Shown here: piece by piece, positions 18,239 to 27,250 of the stretch
Layout: every line of letters begins with the position of its first letter
Numbering within the stretch: position 1 is the stretch's first letter
Assembly (NCBI RefSeq): GCF_003240585.1
Contig: NZ_PCDP01000076.1
Span: forward strand, 62,001-126,000
Length of the DNA: 64,000 nt
DNA from: Arminella tubonensis
Lineage (GTDB): Bacteria; Pseudomonadota; Alphaproteobacteria; Rhizobiales; Rhizobiaceae
Direction of reading: 5' to 3'
Notes under the pieces: generated by a model
Told to the model about the DNA's origin: nothing
The model's database searches: none
Seen by the model: the letters and a program-made list of their open reading frames with translations, nothing else
Made by a program: the position numbers and the translations under genes

Positions 18239-19222
18239 ATGAAAAGGTCCGATGGCACTTGGGAGCCGTTCGACGACTATGTTCTTGACTTCGCTATTGA
18301 GTGCGCTCAAGCGCAAGTGCGATATGTTATCGTCACGCTCGTGGCCATTGAGGGCTCGTCGCCAAGACCCCTTGGCGCTCAAATGGCGGTCTCTGAGACC
18401 GGTATGTTCGTCGGCTATCTCTCGGGTGGATGCATAGAGCGTGCAGTTGTTGTGGAAGCGCTGGATGCTCTGCACGAAGGAGCTAACCGCCTTGTGCGCT
18501 ACGGGAAGGGATCCCCATATTTCGATATCCAACTACCATGTGGTGGCGCGATCGAGCTCTGCTTCGATGTCGGTCAGGCCACCGAAGTCCTGCAGATGAT
18601 TGATCAACGGCTCGCGCAACGACTGTCCGCAGAAATGCCGGTAAAAATGCCGTCCATAGCGGGCCGCCCGGCTGAATTTTTCAGAGTGAGCTACGCACCT
18701 CGACGTCGTTTGATAATCGCTGGAAGCGGCCCTGCTGCGGTCCAGCTTTGCAAGCTTGCGCGACTGTCCGGTCTACTTGTCAAGGTGTTGTCAGCGGACT
18801 TGGCAACCCGTGATTACGCAGCTGAAATGCAGGCCGAGGTTGTCCAATTGACAAATCCCGGTAGCATACCCCCGCTCATCGCGGATAAATTCACTGCCAT
18901 TGTTTTTATGTTCCATGATCACGCCTGGGAGGAGAACCTGTTACCGGCCGCACTCGCAACTGACGCCTATTATATCGCTGCGATGGGTAGTAAATCCACT
19001 CATGAAGGTCGCCGACGAGACCTTCAAGCTAGGGGATTTAGTGGGAGGTCCCTGGACCGGATTCAAGGTCCCGCAGGCATGTTCGCTGGCGCCAAATCTG
19101 CTTCAAGCGTGGCGGTCTCAATTCTCGCTGATGTCATCAAGGATTCGAATTTCAGCCTGGTTCACCCTGCTTCGAATTCGATTTCGCCTGACCATGTTCA
19201 ATACGAACTGGCATCGCAGTAG
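18239..19222 (+). CDS. XdhC/CoxI-family molybdenum-cofactor insertion protein
   Basis: Chaperone that binds sulfurated molybdenum cofactor and loads it into xanthine-oxidase-family enzymes. The product is 327 residues. The N-terminal XdhC domain shows VTLVAIEGSSPRPLGAQMAV and GYLSGGCIERAVV, and the C-terminal Rossmann-like domain shows LIIAGSGPAAVQLCKLA and YYIAAMGSKSTHEGRRRDL. GAGG lies before the ATG. No molybdoenzyme is adjacent; the obvious client in this window is the three-subunit hydroxylase at 38.6-42.6 kb. Being separated from its client is unusual, as such genes normally sit beside it. Confidence 0.88.
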   Translation: MKRSDGTWEPFDDYVLDFAIECAQAQVRYVIVTLVAIEGSSPRPLGAQMAVSETGMFVGYLSGGCIERAVVVEALDALHEGANRLVRYGKGSPYFDIQLPCGGAIELCFDVGQATEVLQMIDQRLAQRLSAEMPVKMPSIAGRPAEFFRVSYAPRRRLIIAGSGPAAVQLCKLARLSGLLVKVLSADLATRDYAAEMQAEVVQLTNPGSIPPLIADKFTAIVFMFHDHAWEENLLPAALATDAYYIAAMGSKSTHEGRRRDLQARGFSGRSLDRIQGPAGMFAGAKSASSVAVSILADVIKDSNFSLVHPASNSISPDHVQYELASQ

Positions 19223-19513
19223 CTAGTGCTACGACCTGTTTCTACCCAGACCACCGCAGCAAAATTACGTCGGAATGTCCAAATCCGATGGTGTGCGACA
19301 AGCTCGAAACGAACCGCGGTCCTAAGATTACATCGTTCTCCTGATTGCGCGATCGTTCTCGCCATCATCAGTGCGAATTCGCAAGCGACCTCGCGAAGCA
19401 AAGTTTGATTTGAGTGATTACGGGAGCCGCTGACCAAAAATGCAAGCCAATATTCTGAGTACCCCGACATTAGACGCGCTTTGGCCGAACAGGCCAGCAC
19501 GAAGGGGTTGGCG

Positions 19514-21205
19514 ATGAGTTGGTTGCAACGACTATTGGGAGCGTTCCGCAACAAATCGGAAGAGCGTCTCCAATTTTACGAAGACCAAAGTTGGAATTTC
19601 TCACCGGCGGAACGAGGCGTAATACCTGGTGCACCGCCGTCGCCGTCGCACCCACCGCATCGTCGGGTCCTCTACGCCCTCACGAGCGTACTGGTTAGTA
19701 TCACAGGTGGACTTGGCAACGCTTTGGTAGTTGCAAATCTGCCGTACCTTCAGGGTTCGCTCGGGCTAGACATCTCCGAAATAGCATGGCTGCCGACGGT
19801 CTATCTCATTACCAGCGCAATGACCGGTTTTGTGCTGATCAAGTACAGACAGCAATTTGGTATACGTTCGTTTTGCATCGTCTTCCTGATCTTGTATGCG
19901 TCGATAGTGTTTGCTCACTTGTTTGTCGACAGTCTTGCAAGTGCAATCGCGGTACGAGCCGCTAGTGGCATTTCGGGTTCTGCACTAACGGTGCTCGGCG
20001 TGTTTTACATGAACCAAGCGCTGCCGTTGAAACACCGCCAGCGGGCTGTCGTGCTTGGGATCGGCCTGCCGCAATTGGCGCTGCCGCTTGCCAGATTGTT
20101 TCCGGTGGATGTCCTGGCGATCAATAATTGGCGAGGAATCTACCTGTTCGAGCTGGGCCTCTCGTTGTTAGCTTTGGCAGCGGTCATGTTCGTTCGGTTG
20201 CCTCCGAACAAAAGGGTGAACGCGTTTGAGAAATTGGATGCAGTCACTTTCGCCTTCTACGCAAGCTCAATCGCCCTGTTCGGATCCGCCATCGGCATGG
20301 GAAGCTATTTTTGGTGGACCAACAAGGCCTGGATTGGGCTTTTCCTAGCGATATCTGCTCCCTTGATGGCAATTGCCATCACCATTGAATATCTACGGGC
20401 TCGCCCATTGATCGACGTCCGATGGCTTAGTAAATTCGTGTTGCTCCGATTTGCGCTGGTAACGATCGTCGCTCGAATAGTGTTCTCCGAACAGACGATT
20501 GGAGCGATCGGATTTTTGAGGAACTTCGGGTTAACCAACGACGACATCCGTCCGTTGTCATTGGCGATATTCCTTGCTGCCATTGCCGGATTGGCGGTCG
20601 GCGCTCTGGCGGTTGGCCCGACGCGGCTAACGCCGCTGGTAATGATGGCCGTTACCTTGGTCGGTCTCGGATCTTTCATAGACTCATTCTCCAGCATATT
20701 GACGCGTGCTCCGGAGCTAATGGTGACACAGGTTCTGATAGCGTTCGCCGCCACCGTATTTATTGGACCGTCGTTCGTGTTTGGCCTGAATGAGGTGTTG
20801 GCCGAGGGTGGTTCTAAAATGGCGAGCTTCATTGCGCTTTTTGGCATCACGCAATCAATGGGCACACTGATTGGCCTCGCTTTCGTCCAAACGGCTGTGC
20901 TGGTGCGCCAGCAATACCATATAGACGAATTCGCAGCCCAACTCAGTGAGCAATACCCGTTGGTATCGGGCGAAGTGACAAGCTTCAGCAATCAATATTT
21001 TGCCGTCCTGCACGACTCGACGCTCCGCTATGCGGAAGGTATTTCGCAGCTTGGGCGGCAGGCACTCCTCCAGGCGCAGGTCGCCGCCTACAACGACGTT
21101 TTCTTGCTGATTTCAGGTCTCGCTGGCTTCGCCACCCTCTTTCTAATGATTGTAATTGCTCACGGTTGGTTGACATCCATACGAGCTCGAAAGGTCTTGC
21201 AATGA
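19514..21205 (+). CDS. MFS transporter, DHA2 (EmrB/QacA) type
   Basis: Inner-membrane proton-driven exporter with about 14 helices; 563 residues from the ATG at 19514, chosen because AAGGGG lies 7 bases before it (an ATG at 19481 is also in frame). Markers: GGLGNALVVANLPYLQGSLGL in helix 1, WLPTVYLITSAMTGFVLI in helix 2, and a long C-terminal extracytoplasmic segment before the last helix. The stop overlaps the start of the membrane-fusion gene by ATGA, so the two form an EmrAB-like pump. The substrate is unknown. A soluble basic N-terminal tail of about 50 residues is longer than usual. Confidence 0.88.
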   Translation: MSWLQRLLGAFRNKSEERLQFYEDQSWNFSPAERGVIPGAPPSPSHPPHRRVLYALTSVLVSITGGLGNALVVANLPYLQGSLGLDISEIAWLPTVYLITSAMTGFVLIKYRQQFGIRSFCIVFLILYASIVFAHLFVDSLASAIAVRAASGISGSALTVLGVFYMNQALPLKHRQRAVVLGIGLPQLALPLARLFPVDVLAINNWRGIYLFELGLSLLALAAVMFVRLPPNKRVNAFEKLDAVTFAFYASSIALFGSAIGMGSYFWWTNKAWIGLFLAISAPLMAIAITIEYLRARPLIDVRWLSKFVLLRFALVTIVARIVFSEQTIGAIGFLRNFGLTNDDIRPLSLAIFLAAIAGLAVGALAVGPTRLTPLVMMAVTLVGLGSFIDSFSSILTRAPELMVTQVLIAFAATVFIGPSFVFGLNEVLAEGGSKMASFIALFGITQSMGTLIGLAFVQTAVLVRQQYHIDEFAAQLSEQYPLVSGEVTSFSNQYFAVLHDSTLRYAEGISQLGRQALLQAQVAAYNDVFLLISGLAGFATLFLMIVIAHGWLTSIRARKVLQ

Positions 21206-22326
21206 CTAATCTGGATCATATCGCTCCGGCGGTAAAGACCGTTGAACCGCCGACTGCCTGGCATCCTCCGCTACCAAGCATTGTGACGCTGCTGCTGGTC
21301 TTCGCTTTGGCAATTGCAGGAACACTGTCCATTTTGGCAGCATGGCATTTGCCACCGTTCTCGACGTTGGTCGAAAGCACGGAGAACGCGTATATCCGCG
21401 GGAAGACGACGGTGATCAGTCCGCAAGTCAGCGGCTACATCAAAAACATCGCCGTGCAGGACTACGACCAAGTGGCACAGGGACAGACCCTGCTTCAGAT
21501 AGATGAGAGCATTTACCGGCAGCAGGTCGCCGAAGCGCAAGCAAATGTTGACGTCGCGTCCTCAAACCTTGCGAACAATGTTCAACTGGTCGCTCAACGG
21601 CAAGCCGAAGTGGCGACAACCAAGGCACAGATCGAAAGTGCCAAAGCGCAGCTTGTTAAGACCCAGGCCGACCTGACTAGAGCAAACGAACTTGTCGAAA
21701 AGGGCTCTGTTTCGGTTAGCTCCTTGGATTCAGCCCGTGCCGCTGAAGATTCCGCAAAGGCTGCGGTGGCAGAAGCGATCGCGGGAAACGATAGCGCTGA
21801 ACAAGCTGTCACGTCGGCACAGGTTAACGCCAGCGCACTGAAATCTCAGGTGGAGAGCGCAACTGCTCAGCTTCAATTGGCAAACATCAACTTGGGATAT
21901 ACGACAATAGTGGCACCCGATGCTGGCAGGCTCAGTGACGTTGGAGCTCGGACCGGGCAATACGTGACGGATGGCACAGAGTTGATGTTTCTAGTGCCAG
22001 GTGTCCGGTGGGTCATTGCCAACTACAAGGAGGCGCAGACAGCTCACATTCGAGCGGGCCAGCGAGCCTGGTTCTACGTCGATGCACTTGACCATGCACG
22101 CTTCACCGGAACTGTGGAGAGATTGTCACCGGCGACGGGTTCGGAGTTTTCGGTGTTGCGAACTGACAATGCCATCGGGAATTTCACCAAGATCCCTCAA
22201 CGGATTTCCGTTCGAATTCTGATAGACCCGGGACAGCCGCTCAGCGATCGCCTTACCCCAGGAATGTCCGTCGAGTCTTACGTCGACACCGCCGATTACA
22301 ATTCCTCGACTGCTGCCTCGAAGTGA
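21202..22326 (+). CDS. Membrane fusion protein, HlyD/EmrA family
   Basis: Periplasmic adaptor linking the adjacent MFS pump to an outer-membrane channel. The 374-residue product has one N-terminal transmembrane helix (about residues 26-48), a lipoyl half-motif (NAYIRGKTTVISPQVSGYI), a long alpha-helical hairpin rich in Ala, Gln, Glu and Lys (about 95-215) and a second lipoyl half (GYTTIVAPDAGRLSDVGART). The start is the ATGA overlap with the MFS gene; an upstream ATG at 21166 lies inside that gene. Operon position supports an EmrA role. Confidence 0.92.
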   Translation: MTNLDHIAPAVKTVEPPTAWHPPLPSIVTLLLVFALAIAGTLSILAAWHLPPFSTLVESTENAYIRGKTTVISPQVSGYIKNIAVQDYDQVAQGQTLLQIDESIYRQQVAEAQANVDVASSNLANNVQLVAQRQAEVATTKAQIESAKAQLVKTQADLTRANELVEKGSVSVSSLDSARAAEDSAKAAVAEAIAGNDSAEQAVTSAQVNASALKSQVESATAQLQLANINLGYTTIVAPDAGRLSDVGARTGQYVTDGTELMFLVPGVRWVIANYKEAQTAHIRAGQRAWFYVDALDHARFTGTVERLSPATGSEFSVLRTDNAIGNFTKIPQRISVRILIDPGQPLSDRLTPGMSVESYVDTADYNSSTAASK

Positions 22327-22357
22327 TAGGACAAAGGTCCCGGGCAGAACGGCGTCC

Positions 22358-24052
22358 ATGGCCTTAATTGACAATTTGGAAAAGCAAATGCCACTAACAA
22401 CGATCGATCCGACGGATCCTTGGCTCCGGGAAGCGCAGACATTTCCACAGCTCTCGGAGGAGATGCTCTTAAGAGCATACCACTATGGTAGCGTGCAGCA
22501 GCTCGCCGAGGAGCAATATCTTTTCGAGCGGGGAGAACGAGATGTCGATTTTTGCATCGTGCTGGAGGGAGAGGTCGAGATATTTGCGGACACCATAAGG
22601 GGTGGCCGAACTCTGATGTTCGCCTATCGCAAAGGGCAATTTACGGGAGAACAGAATCTTTTCACCCGTCGTGAAATCCTGTTTTCGGCTTTTGCTAAGG
22701 CCGGGTCACGCATATTGCGCGTACCGCATAATATGTTTCACAAGCTGATCTCTGGTGAGTCTGACATCGGTGAAATAATCGTGCGTGCGTTTATTTTACG
22801 AAGAGCGGGCTTTGTGCGTCACTCACAGGGTGGGGTGGGATTGATTGGCAACCGCCACGATGCCGACCTGCTGCGCTTGCAAAGCTTTCTCAGTCGGAAT
22901 TTATATCCTATCGAGGTTGTCGACCCGTCAACCGACAGCACCATTATGGAGTTACTACGAAGGCTTGGTGTTACGTTCGATGAACTGCCTGTCGTCATCA
23001 CGCAAGACGATATAGTGTTTCGGAATCCTTCCAACTCTGAGTTGGCAGACGCGCTCGGCTTCAGTGAGCCGCCGAAAGCGGGTATAATCTATGATTTAGC
23101 TGTGGTTGGAGCCGGACCCGCTGGCCTCGCGGCTGCAGTGTATGGCGCTTCAGAGGCCTTGAATACGATTGTCCTGGAAACCCTTGCGCCGGGGGGGCAG
23201 GCGGGAACTTCGTCTAAGATCGAGAACTACCTGGGTTTTCCGACTGGAATATCCGGGCAGGCTCTCGCAGGTCGCGCTCACATCCAGGCACAAAAGTTCG
23301 GCGCCAGACTATCCGTATCCAGGCAAGTCATCGCTCTTGATTGCTCGGCCTATCCGTATCGTCTTGTTCTTGATGACAAGACATCATTGGAAGCTCGGGC
23401 GGTGGTGGTGGCGACTGGTGCCAGGTACCGGAAACTTGATGTGTTGAACTACGACAAGTTTGAGGGACACGGCATTTTCTACGCAGCCACGGCGATTGAA
23501 TCGCAGGTCTGCGCGGATGAGGAGATCGTCATAGTCGGCGGTGGAAACTCTGCGGGGCAGGCGGCTGTCTTCTTGTCCCGGACCGTCAAGCACGTGCACA
23601 TGCTCATGCGTAGCGGGATCGCCGCCTCAATGTCTGACTATCTCGCTCAAAGAATTGAAAGTTCATCGCGGATAACACTACATCAGCAAAGCGAGATTGT
23701 AGCGTTGCACGGAGAAAAGACATTGGAAGGTGTGACCTGGGTAGACAAGAAGGACGGCGTCTCTCGGGAATTGGCGGTAACAAGTCTTTTTGTCATGATA
23801 GGTGCTGCACCGAACACCGACTGGCTCAACGGATGCTTGGATCTTGATAGGCATGGATTTGTTAACACTGGTGCAACAACCTATGGCTCAACGCTGACGC
23901 CTTACTCCACGTCCAAGGACGGAGTTTATGCGGTCGGCGATGTTCGCAGCGGGTCAGTCAAAAGGGTGGCGTCGGCGGTAGGAGAGGGTTCCGTCGTTGT
24001 TTCTGCAGTACACCAATTTCTGGAGGGAGCTGCCGGTCGGTCGCTGAAATGA
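22358..24052 (+). CDS. Cyclic-nucleotide-binding domain fused to thioredoxin-reductase-like flavoprotein
   Basis: 564 residues in three parts. Residues about 30-145 form a CRP-type cyclic-nucleotide-binding domain (EGEVEIFADTIRGGR). Residues about 160-235 look like a thioredoxin fold without cysteines (LYPIEVVDPSTDSTIMELL, ELPVVI). The rest is a TrxR-type flavoprotein with FAD motif VVGAGPAGLAAAVYG, NADPH motif VIVGGGNSAGQAA and YAVGDVRSG. The redox CxxC that TrxR has before the NADPH motif is absent: the equivalent segment reads GIFYAATAIES. It is therefore not a classical thioredoxin reductase. It follows the pump genes by 31 bases and is probably co-transcribed. A start at 22388 is also possible. 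Confidence 0.9.
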   Translation: MALIDNLEKQMPLTTIDPTDPWLREAQTFPQLSEEMLLRAYHYGSVQQLAEEQYLFERGERDVDFCIVLEGEVEIFADTIRGGRTLMFAYRKGQFTGEQNLFTRREILFSAFAKAGSRILRVPHNMFHKLISGESDIGEIIVRAFILRRAGFVRHSQGGVGLIGNRHDADLLRLQSFLSRNLYPIEVVDPSTDSTIMELLRRLGVTFDELPVVITQDDIVFRNPSNSELADALGFSEPPKAGIIYDLAVVGAGPAGLAAAVYGASEALNTIVLETLAPGGQAGTSSKIENYLGFPTGISGQALAGRAHIQAQKFGARLSVSRQVIALDCSAYPYRLVLDDKTSLEARAVVVATGARYRKLDVLNYDKFEGHGIFYAATAIESQVCADEEIVIVGGGNSAGQAAVFLSRTVKHVHMLMRSGIAASMSDYLAQRIESSSRITLHQQSEIVALHGEKTLEGVTWVDKKDGVSRELAVTSLFVMIGAAPNTDWLNGCLDLDRHGFVNTGATTYGSTLTPYSTSKDGVYAVGDVRSGSVKRVASAVGEGSVVVSAVHQFLEGAAGRSLK

Positions 24053-24416
24053 GAATTTGAGTTCCCCCTCGGGCAATCTTGCGTATCGGCGCGACGGTCA
24101 ATTATTTGCCACTGTCGGGACGCTTGCCAATGTCTCCGGCCCTTTCTCCGGACACTCAGGGCGTGAGCATGGCGCTTTGATGCGAAATGTCGACGCAGTA
24201 AAATCCGTCCAACTTTGACAAGGTGGTACGCGAACATCTTTGCACCTAGTTTTGAAACGGCCGTCCGGTAATTGTTTGCGGAAATCAAGACGTTATCGAA
24301 TAACGTTGCAAAGCCAGATGTTGTTCAACCACGCCTTTAAGTAGTCTACTTGCGTAAAGACAAAAGAAGTTGCAAAATTGAGTGGGGTCTATTCGTTAGA
24401 ATTGCCGGGGTGTGCC
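24053..24416. other. Regulatory-looking intergenic before an unrecognised gene pair
   Basis: No gene recognised. It holds two clean dyads: ACGTTAT-CGA-ATAACGT at 24290-24306 and AAGTAG-T-CTACTT at 24339-24351. Both lie within 130 bases of the first start codon of the pair downstream, so operators are plausible. Confidence 0.45.
24290..24306. promoter_or_regulatory. 17-bp dyad ACGTTAT-N3-ATAACGT
   Basis: Perfect 7-bp half-sites separated by CGA, 110 bases upstream of the small membrane protein gene. The size and symmetry suit a dimeric repressor. No candidate regulator is adjacent. Confidence 0.45.
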
Positions 24417-24620
24417 ATGCTTGCAAAGGCCACAATAAGCAGCGGTATCGGCTTAATAATAGGCATCGCGCTTATATACTGGATCAGGCCGCGCAGCGAC
24501 GGTGGAACCGCGATTTTGATAATCGGATCGCTGCTGGTTGCGAATGTTGTAAGCGCACTGGTTTCAGCAATCAGAACGCCAAAAGTAAAAAAAATGCGGG
24601 GTCAAAGGAGGAGATCATGA
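24417..24620 (+). CDS. Small membrane protein, two helices, unknown
   Basis: 67 residues from the ATG at 24417 (a TTG at 24378 is the alternative). Two hydrophobic segments, SGIGLIIGIALIYWI and AILIIGSLLVANVVSALV, and a basic tail (VKKMRGQRRRS) predict an inner-membrane hairpin with the tail in the cytoplasm. The stop overlaps the next gene's start by ATGA, so the two are coupled. I do not recognise the family. Confidence 0.55.
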   Translation: MLAKATISSGIGLIIGIALIYWIRPRSDGGTAILIIGSLLVANVVSALVSAIRTPKVKKMRGQRRRS

Positions 24621-25549
24621 GATTTGCCCTGGCTGTACTTTGTATCCTTGGAACTATGGCCTCCACCGCATTAGCCTGTGATGACTCCGTTGATGCCGAT
24701 TGCATCGATGACCACGCATTGACCCGTAACACGGAGTGTAGCCCCGTTGACAGCAGTTGCGCTCCAGTAACCGCGCCAGACGACGCTCCTGATACCGATT
24801 TCCCAACTTTATCTCCGGGCCAAGACTATCAAAATAGTGGAAACGATGGAGTAATTCAGTATGGAAACAATGAAGGCGGGTCTGGTGACTGCTGTTCAGA
24901 AGGTGGAGCTGGAGTTGGCAGTGAAAGCAGCGCGTCTCCAAGCCCATCTGAAATTTTACATCCGGTTCGCGAATACCTAAGAGAGCGGGAAATCCCGCCG
25001 AAGGGTGTGGGCGCCTATGGCATCGTCGCGCTTAAGTCTCGACCGACTTCCGCGAACATTGGCAAGCTTATGATGGTCTGCAAATCCTTTGTTCAGCATT
25101 TCGACCCCTCACGTGAGTCGCCCTACCGCATTGACGATCAGATGATAACCATCTGGCCCCTGGACGACCCGAACGCCGACGAAGCAAAGCGGGACGACTG
25201 CGACTTCGTTCTCAATCACTATGTTTTGGGGGCCGCTTCCACTGCTATGGCATATTCAGCAAGGCAACACGCGGTATTTGATGGCGAGGGGCCATTTCTA
25301 ATTGGCTGGTCACCCGCCGATTCAGCTGGCAAACCGGATAAGTTGGTGCTCGTCGTGGACATGAGTGCCTCAAACGACCAAATATCAATCGATCACGATT
25401 TCGATTTCTGGAAAAACAAAATCGTGCAAGATCCAGCCAGTTGGAGGTCTGGTTTCTCCCTCGAAAGAATTCGCCAGTCGATCCGTGATTTTGTTGATCA
25501 CTATGGTACCGACATTGTAAGGGATATTAAGATGGCTGGCCTCAACTAG
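24617..25549 (+). CDS. Secreted protein of unknown function
   Basis: 310 residues. AAAGGAGGAG lies directly upstream of the ATG, one of the best ribosome sites in the window. A signal peptide of about 19 residues ends at TALA. Next comes an acidic, low-complexity segment rich in Asp, Ser, Gly and Cys (to about residue 115, including GDCCSEGG). A folded-looking C-terminal domain of about 195 residues follows (GAYGIVALKSRPTSANIGKL, ICWPLD-type patterns, and a charged FWKNKIVQDPASW). I do not recognise this domain. Coupled to the small membrane protein, suggesting they act together at the inner membrane. Confidence 0.65.
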   Translation: MRFALAVLCILGTMASTALACDDSVDADCIDDHALTRNTECSPVDSSCAPVTAPDDAPDTDFPTLSPGQDYQNSGNDGVIQYGNNEGGSGDCCSEGGAGVGSESSASPSPSEILHPVREYLREREIPPKGVGAYGIVALKSRPTSANIGKLMMVCKSFVQHFDPSRESPYRIDDQMITIWPLDDPNADEAKRDDCDFVLNHYVLGAASTAMAYSARQHAVFDGEGPFLIGWSPADSAGKPDKLVLVVDMSASNDQISIDHDFDFWKNKIVQDPASWRSGFSLERIRQSIRDFVDHYGTDIVRDIKMAGLN

Positions 25550-25989
25550 ACATCAGTAAATTTTATCGCCCACCTAAGAAGCCGAACGTTCGATAGCCGT
25601 GGTCTCCTTGCCTGAGTTTCGTCGACGTGCCGCTGGCCCGCTCTAGTAATAAGGGCGCAGGTGAAGCGTTCCTGCTTGCCAGACCAGGGCGCACAACCAC
25701 GGCGCACCCAATTCCACTATTGGAAGGTTTTGCTGGCCTGCAGAGGTGCCATCCGGGCGACATGGCGGTCGCCCGGATCAATGATATCTTCAGTTAAGAT
25801 GGTGATAACCTGGAGCGGGAGAGCGGTTTCCCATTTCCCTCGAACATGAAGGCAATATACCTCCAAATGCAGCAGCTACGCCAATCGCTGATCGCAATAA
25901 TATTGTCGACTCAGGCGAAATCTATTTTTCGGATACTCTATACAATCTCGAATTCTGATTTGTTCATCATTACCCGGGCAGAAACCCGA
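25550..25989. other. Convergent intergenic, 440 bases
   Basis: Lies between the 3' ends of the secreted-protein gene and hemA. Short frames on both strands resemble nothing known. It contains a strong hairpin (25751-25778). The later half is AT-rich. Confidence 0.4.
25751..25778. repeat. Perfect 11-bp inverted repeat with 6-base loop
   Basis: ATCCGGGCGAC, loop ATGGCG, then the exact complement. GC-rich and very stable as RNA, but there is no T-run on either side. It lies in a convergent intergenic, where a bidirectional terminator or a REP-like element would both fit. Confidence 0.6.
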
Positions 25990-27204
25990 TTATGCGACGC
26001 CGCGGGCAAGCGCACAATTTGACCAAAGCGATCTCAACGCATTGACCAAATGAGTAATGTCGGCTTCGCTGTGGGTGGGGTTTGGCGTTATGCGAAGACG
26101 CTCGGTACCTTTGGGCACCGTGGGATAGTTGATCGGCTGAAGGTACACGTGGAAATCCTCTAGAAGAATATCTGAGATCCATTTGCATTTGGCTGCATCG
26201 CCGACTATGAATGGTACTATATGGCTCGGATTTTCCAAGTGTGGCAGGCCATACCTGTTTAGTTGAACCCGGATTCTGCGCACGCTTTCCTGGTGTCGAA
26301 CGCGCTCCGAGCTATTTGTCTTCAGATGCTGTATGGACGCTATCGCACCAGCTGCCAGAGAAGGCGGCAGCGATGTGGTGAAGATAAAGCCAGACGCAAA
26401 GGAGCGGACGAAGTCGCAAAGTTGACGAGATGCGGCAATGTATCCGCCCATCACGCCAAAGGCTTTTGCCAACGTGCCTTCGATGACTGTCAGACGCTCC
26501 ATCAGGCCCTCGCGCTCGGCGATGCCGCCGCCACGAGGTCCATAGACACCGACCGCATGAACTTCGTCGAGATAGGTCATAGCTCCGTATTTGTCGGCGA
26601 GGTCGCAGATTTCCTTGATGGGCGCGATGTCTCCATCCATGGAGTAGACGGATTCAAACGCAATCAGCTTTGGGCTCGTCGGATTGGCGGCCGCAAGTTT
26701 AGCTTCCAGATCGCGCAGATCGTTGTGTCGCCAGATAGCCTTTGCACATCCCGCGTACCGAATGCCCTCGATCATCGAGGCGTGGTTCGAGGCATCCGAG
26801 AAGATGATCAAGCCGGGGATCCGTGCGCCAAGCGTTCCGAGTGTCGCCCAATTCGCGACGTAACCTGATGTGAAGAGAAGCGCCGAATCCTTGCCGTGCA
26901 ACTCGGCCAATTCACGTTCGAGAGCTACGTGATAATGGCTCGTGCCTGATATATTCCGGGTCCCTCCAGAGCCAGCGCCGCAGCACTCGATTGCCGCTTT
27001 CATCGCGGCAAGTACCTTTGGGTGCTGTCCCATGCCGAGATAGTCATTCGAACACCAGACGGTAACATCGTTTGACCCATTCGCCGCATGCCTGGTCGCA
27101 AGCGGATAAAGACCTTGCTTGCGCTCGAGATCCGCAAATACACGATAGCTGCCGTCGTCATGCAGGCGCTGAAGCTGGCTTTGGAAGAACCTGTCAAAAT
27201 CCAT
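25990..27204 (-). CDS. hemA: 5-aminolevulinate synthase
   Basis: PLP enzyme condensing glycine and succinyl-CoA, the first committed step of haem synthesis in alpha-proteobacteria. The 404-residue product matches ALAS throughout: SNDYLGMGQHPKV, GSGGTRNISGTSHYH, YLDEVHAVGVYG and the PLP-lysine motif EGTLAKAFGVMGGY. The start at 27204 has GGAG 7 bases before it; an ATG at 27237 is less likely. It is the last gene of a run with poxB and cioAB on the same strand, 46 bases after cioB. Rhizobia often have a second ALAS; here its position suggests haem supply for the oxidase. Confidence 0.95.
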   Translation of the reverse strand: MDFDRFFQSQLQRLHDDGSYRVFADLERKQGLYPLATRHAANGSNDVTVWCSNDYLGMGQHPKVLAAMKAAIECCGAGSGGTRNISGTSHYHVALERELAELHGKDSALLFTSGYVANWATLGTLGARIPGLIIFSDASNHASMIEGIRYAGCAKAIWRHNDLRDLEAKLAAANPTSPKLIAFESVYSMDGDIAPIKEICDLADKYGAMTYLDEVHAVGVYGPRGGGIAEREGLMERLTVIEGTLAKAFGVMGGYIAASRQLCDFVRSFASGFIFTTSLPPSLAAGAIASIQHLKTNSSERVRHQESVRRIRVQLNRYGLPHLENPSHIVPFIVGDAAKCKWISDILLEDFHVYLQPINYPTVPKGTERLRITPNPTHSEADITHLVNALRSLWSNCALARGVA

Positions 27205-27250
27205 CGTGTGCTCCGGTTTCGTCGTGATCCATTCCACACTAGCCTGTGTG

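Noticed and set aside
17932..18258. 108-codon minus-strand frame in the kinase/xdhC intergenic
   Set aside because: No similarity, overlaps the xdhC start and contains the dyad at 18049.
20305..20991. 228-codon minus-strand frame
   Set aside because: Antisense to the DHA2 transporter, no family match.
26263..26868. 201-codon plus-strand frame
   Set aside because: Antisense to hemA, which is unmistakable.
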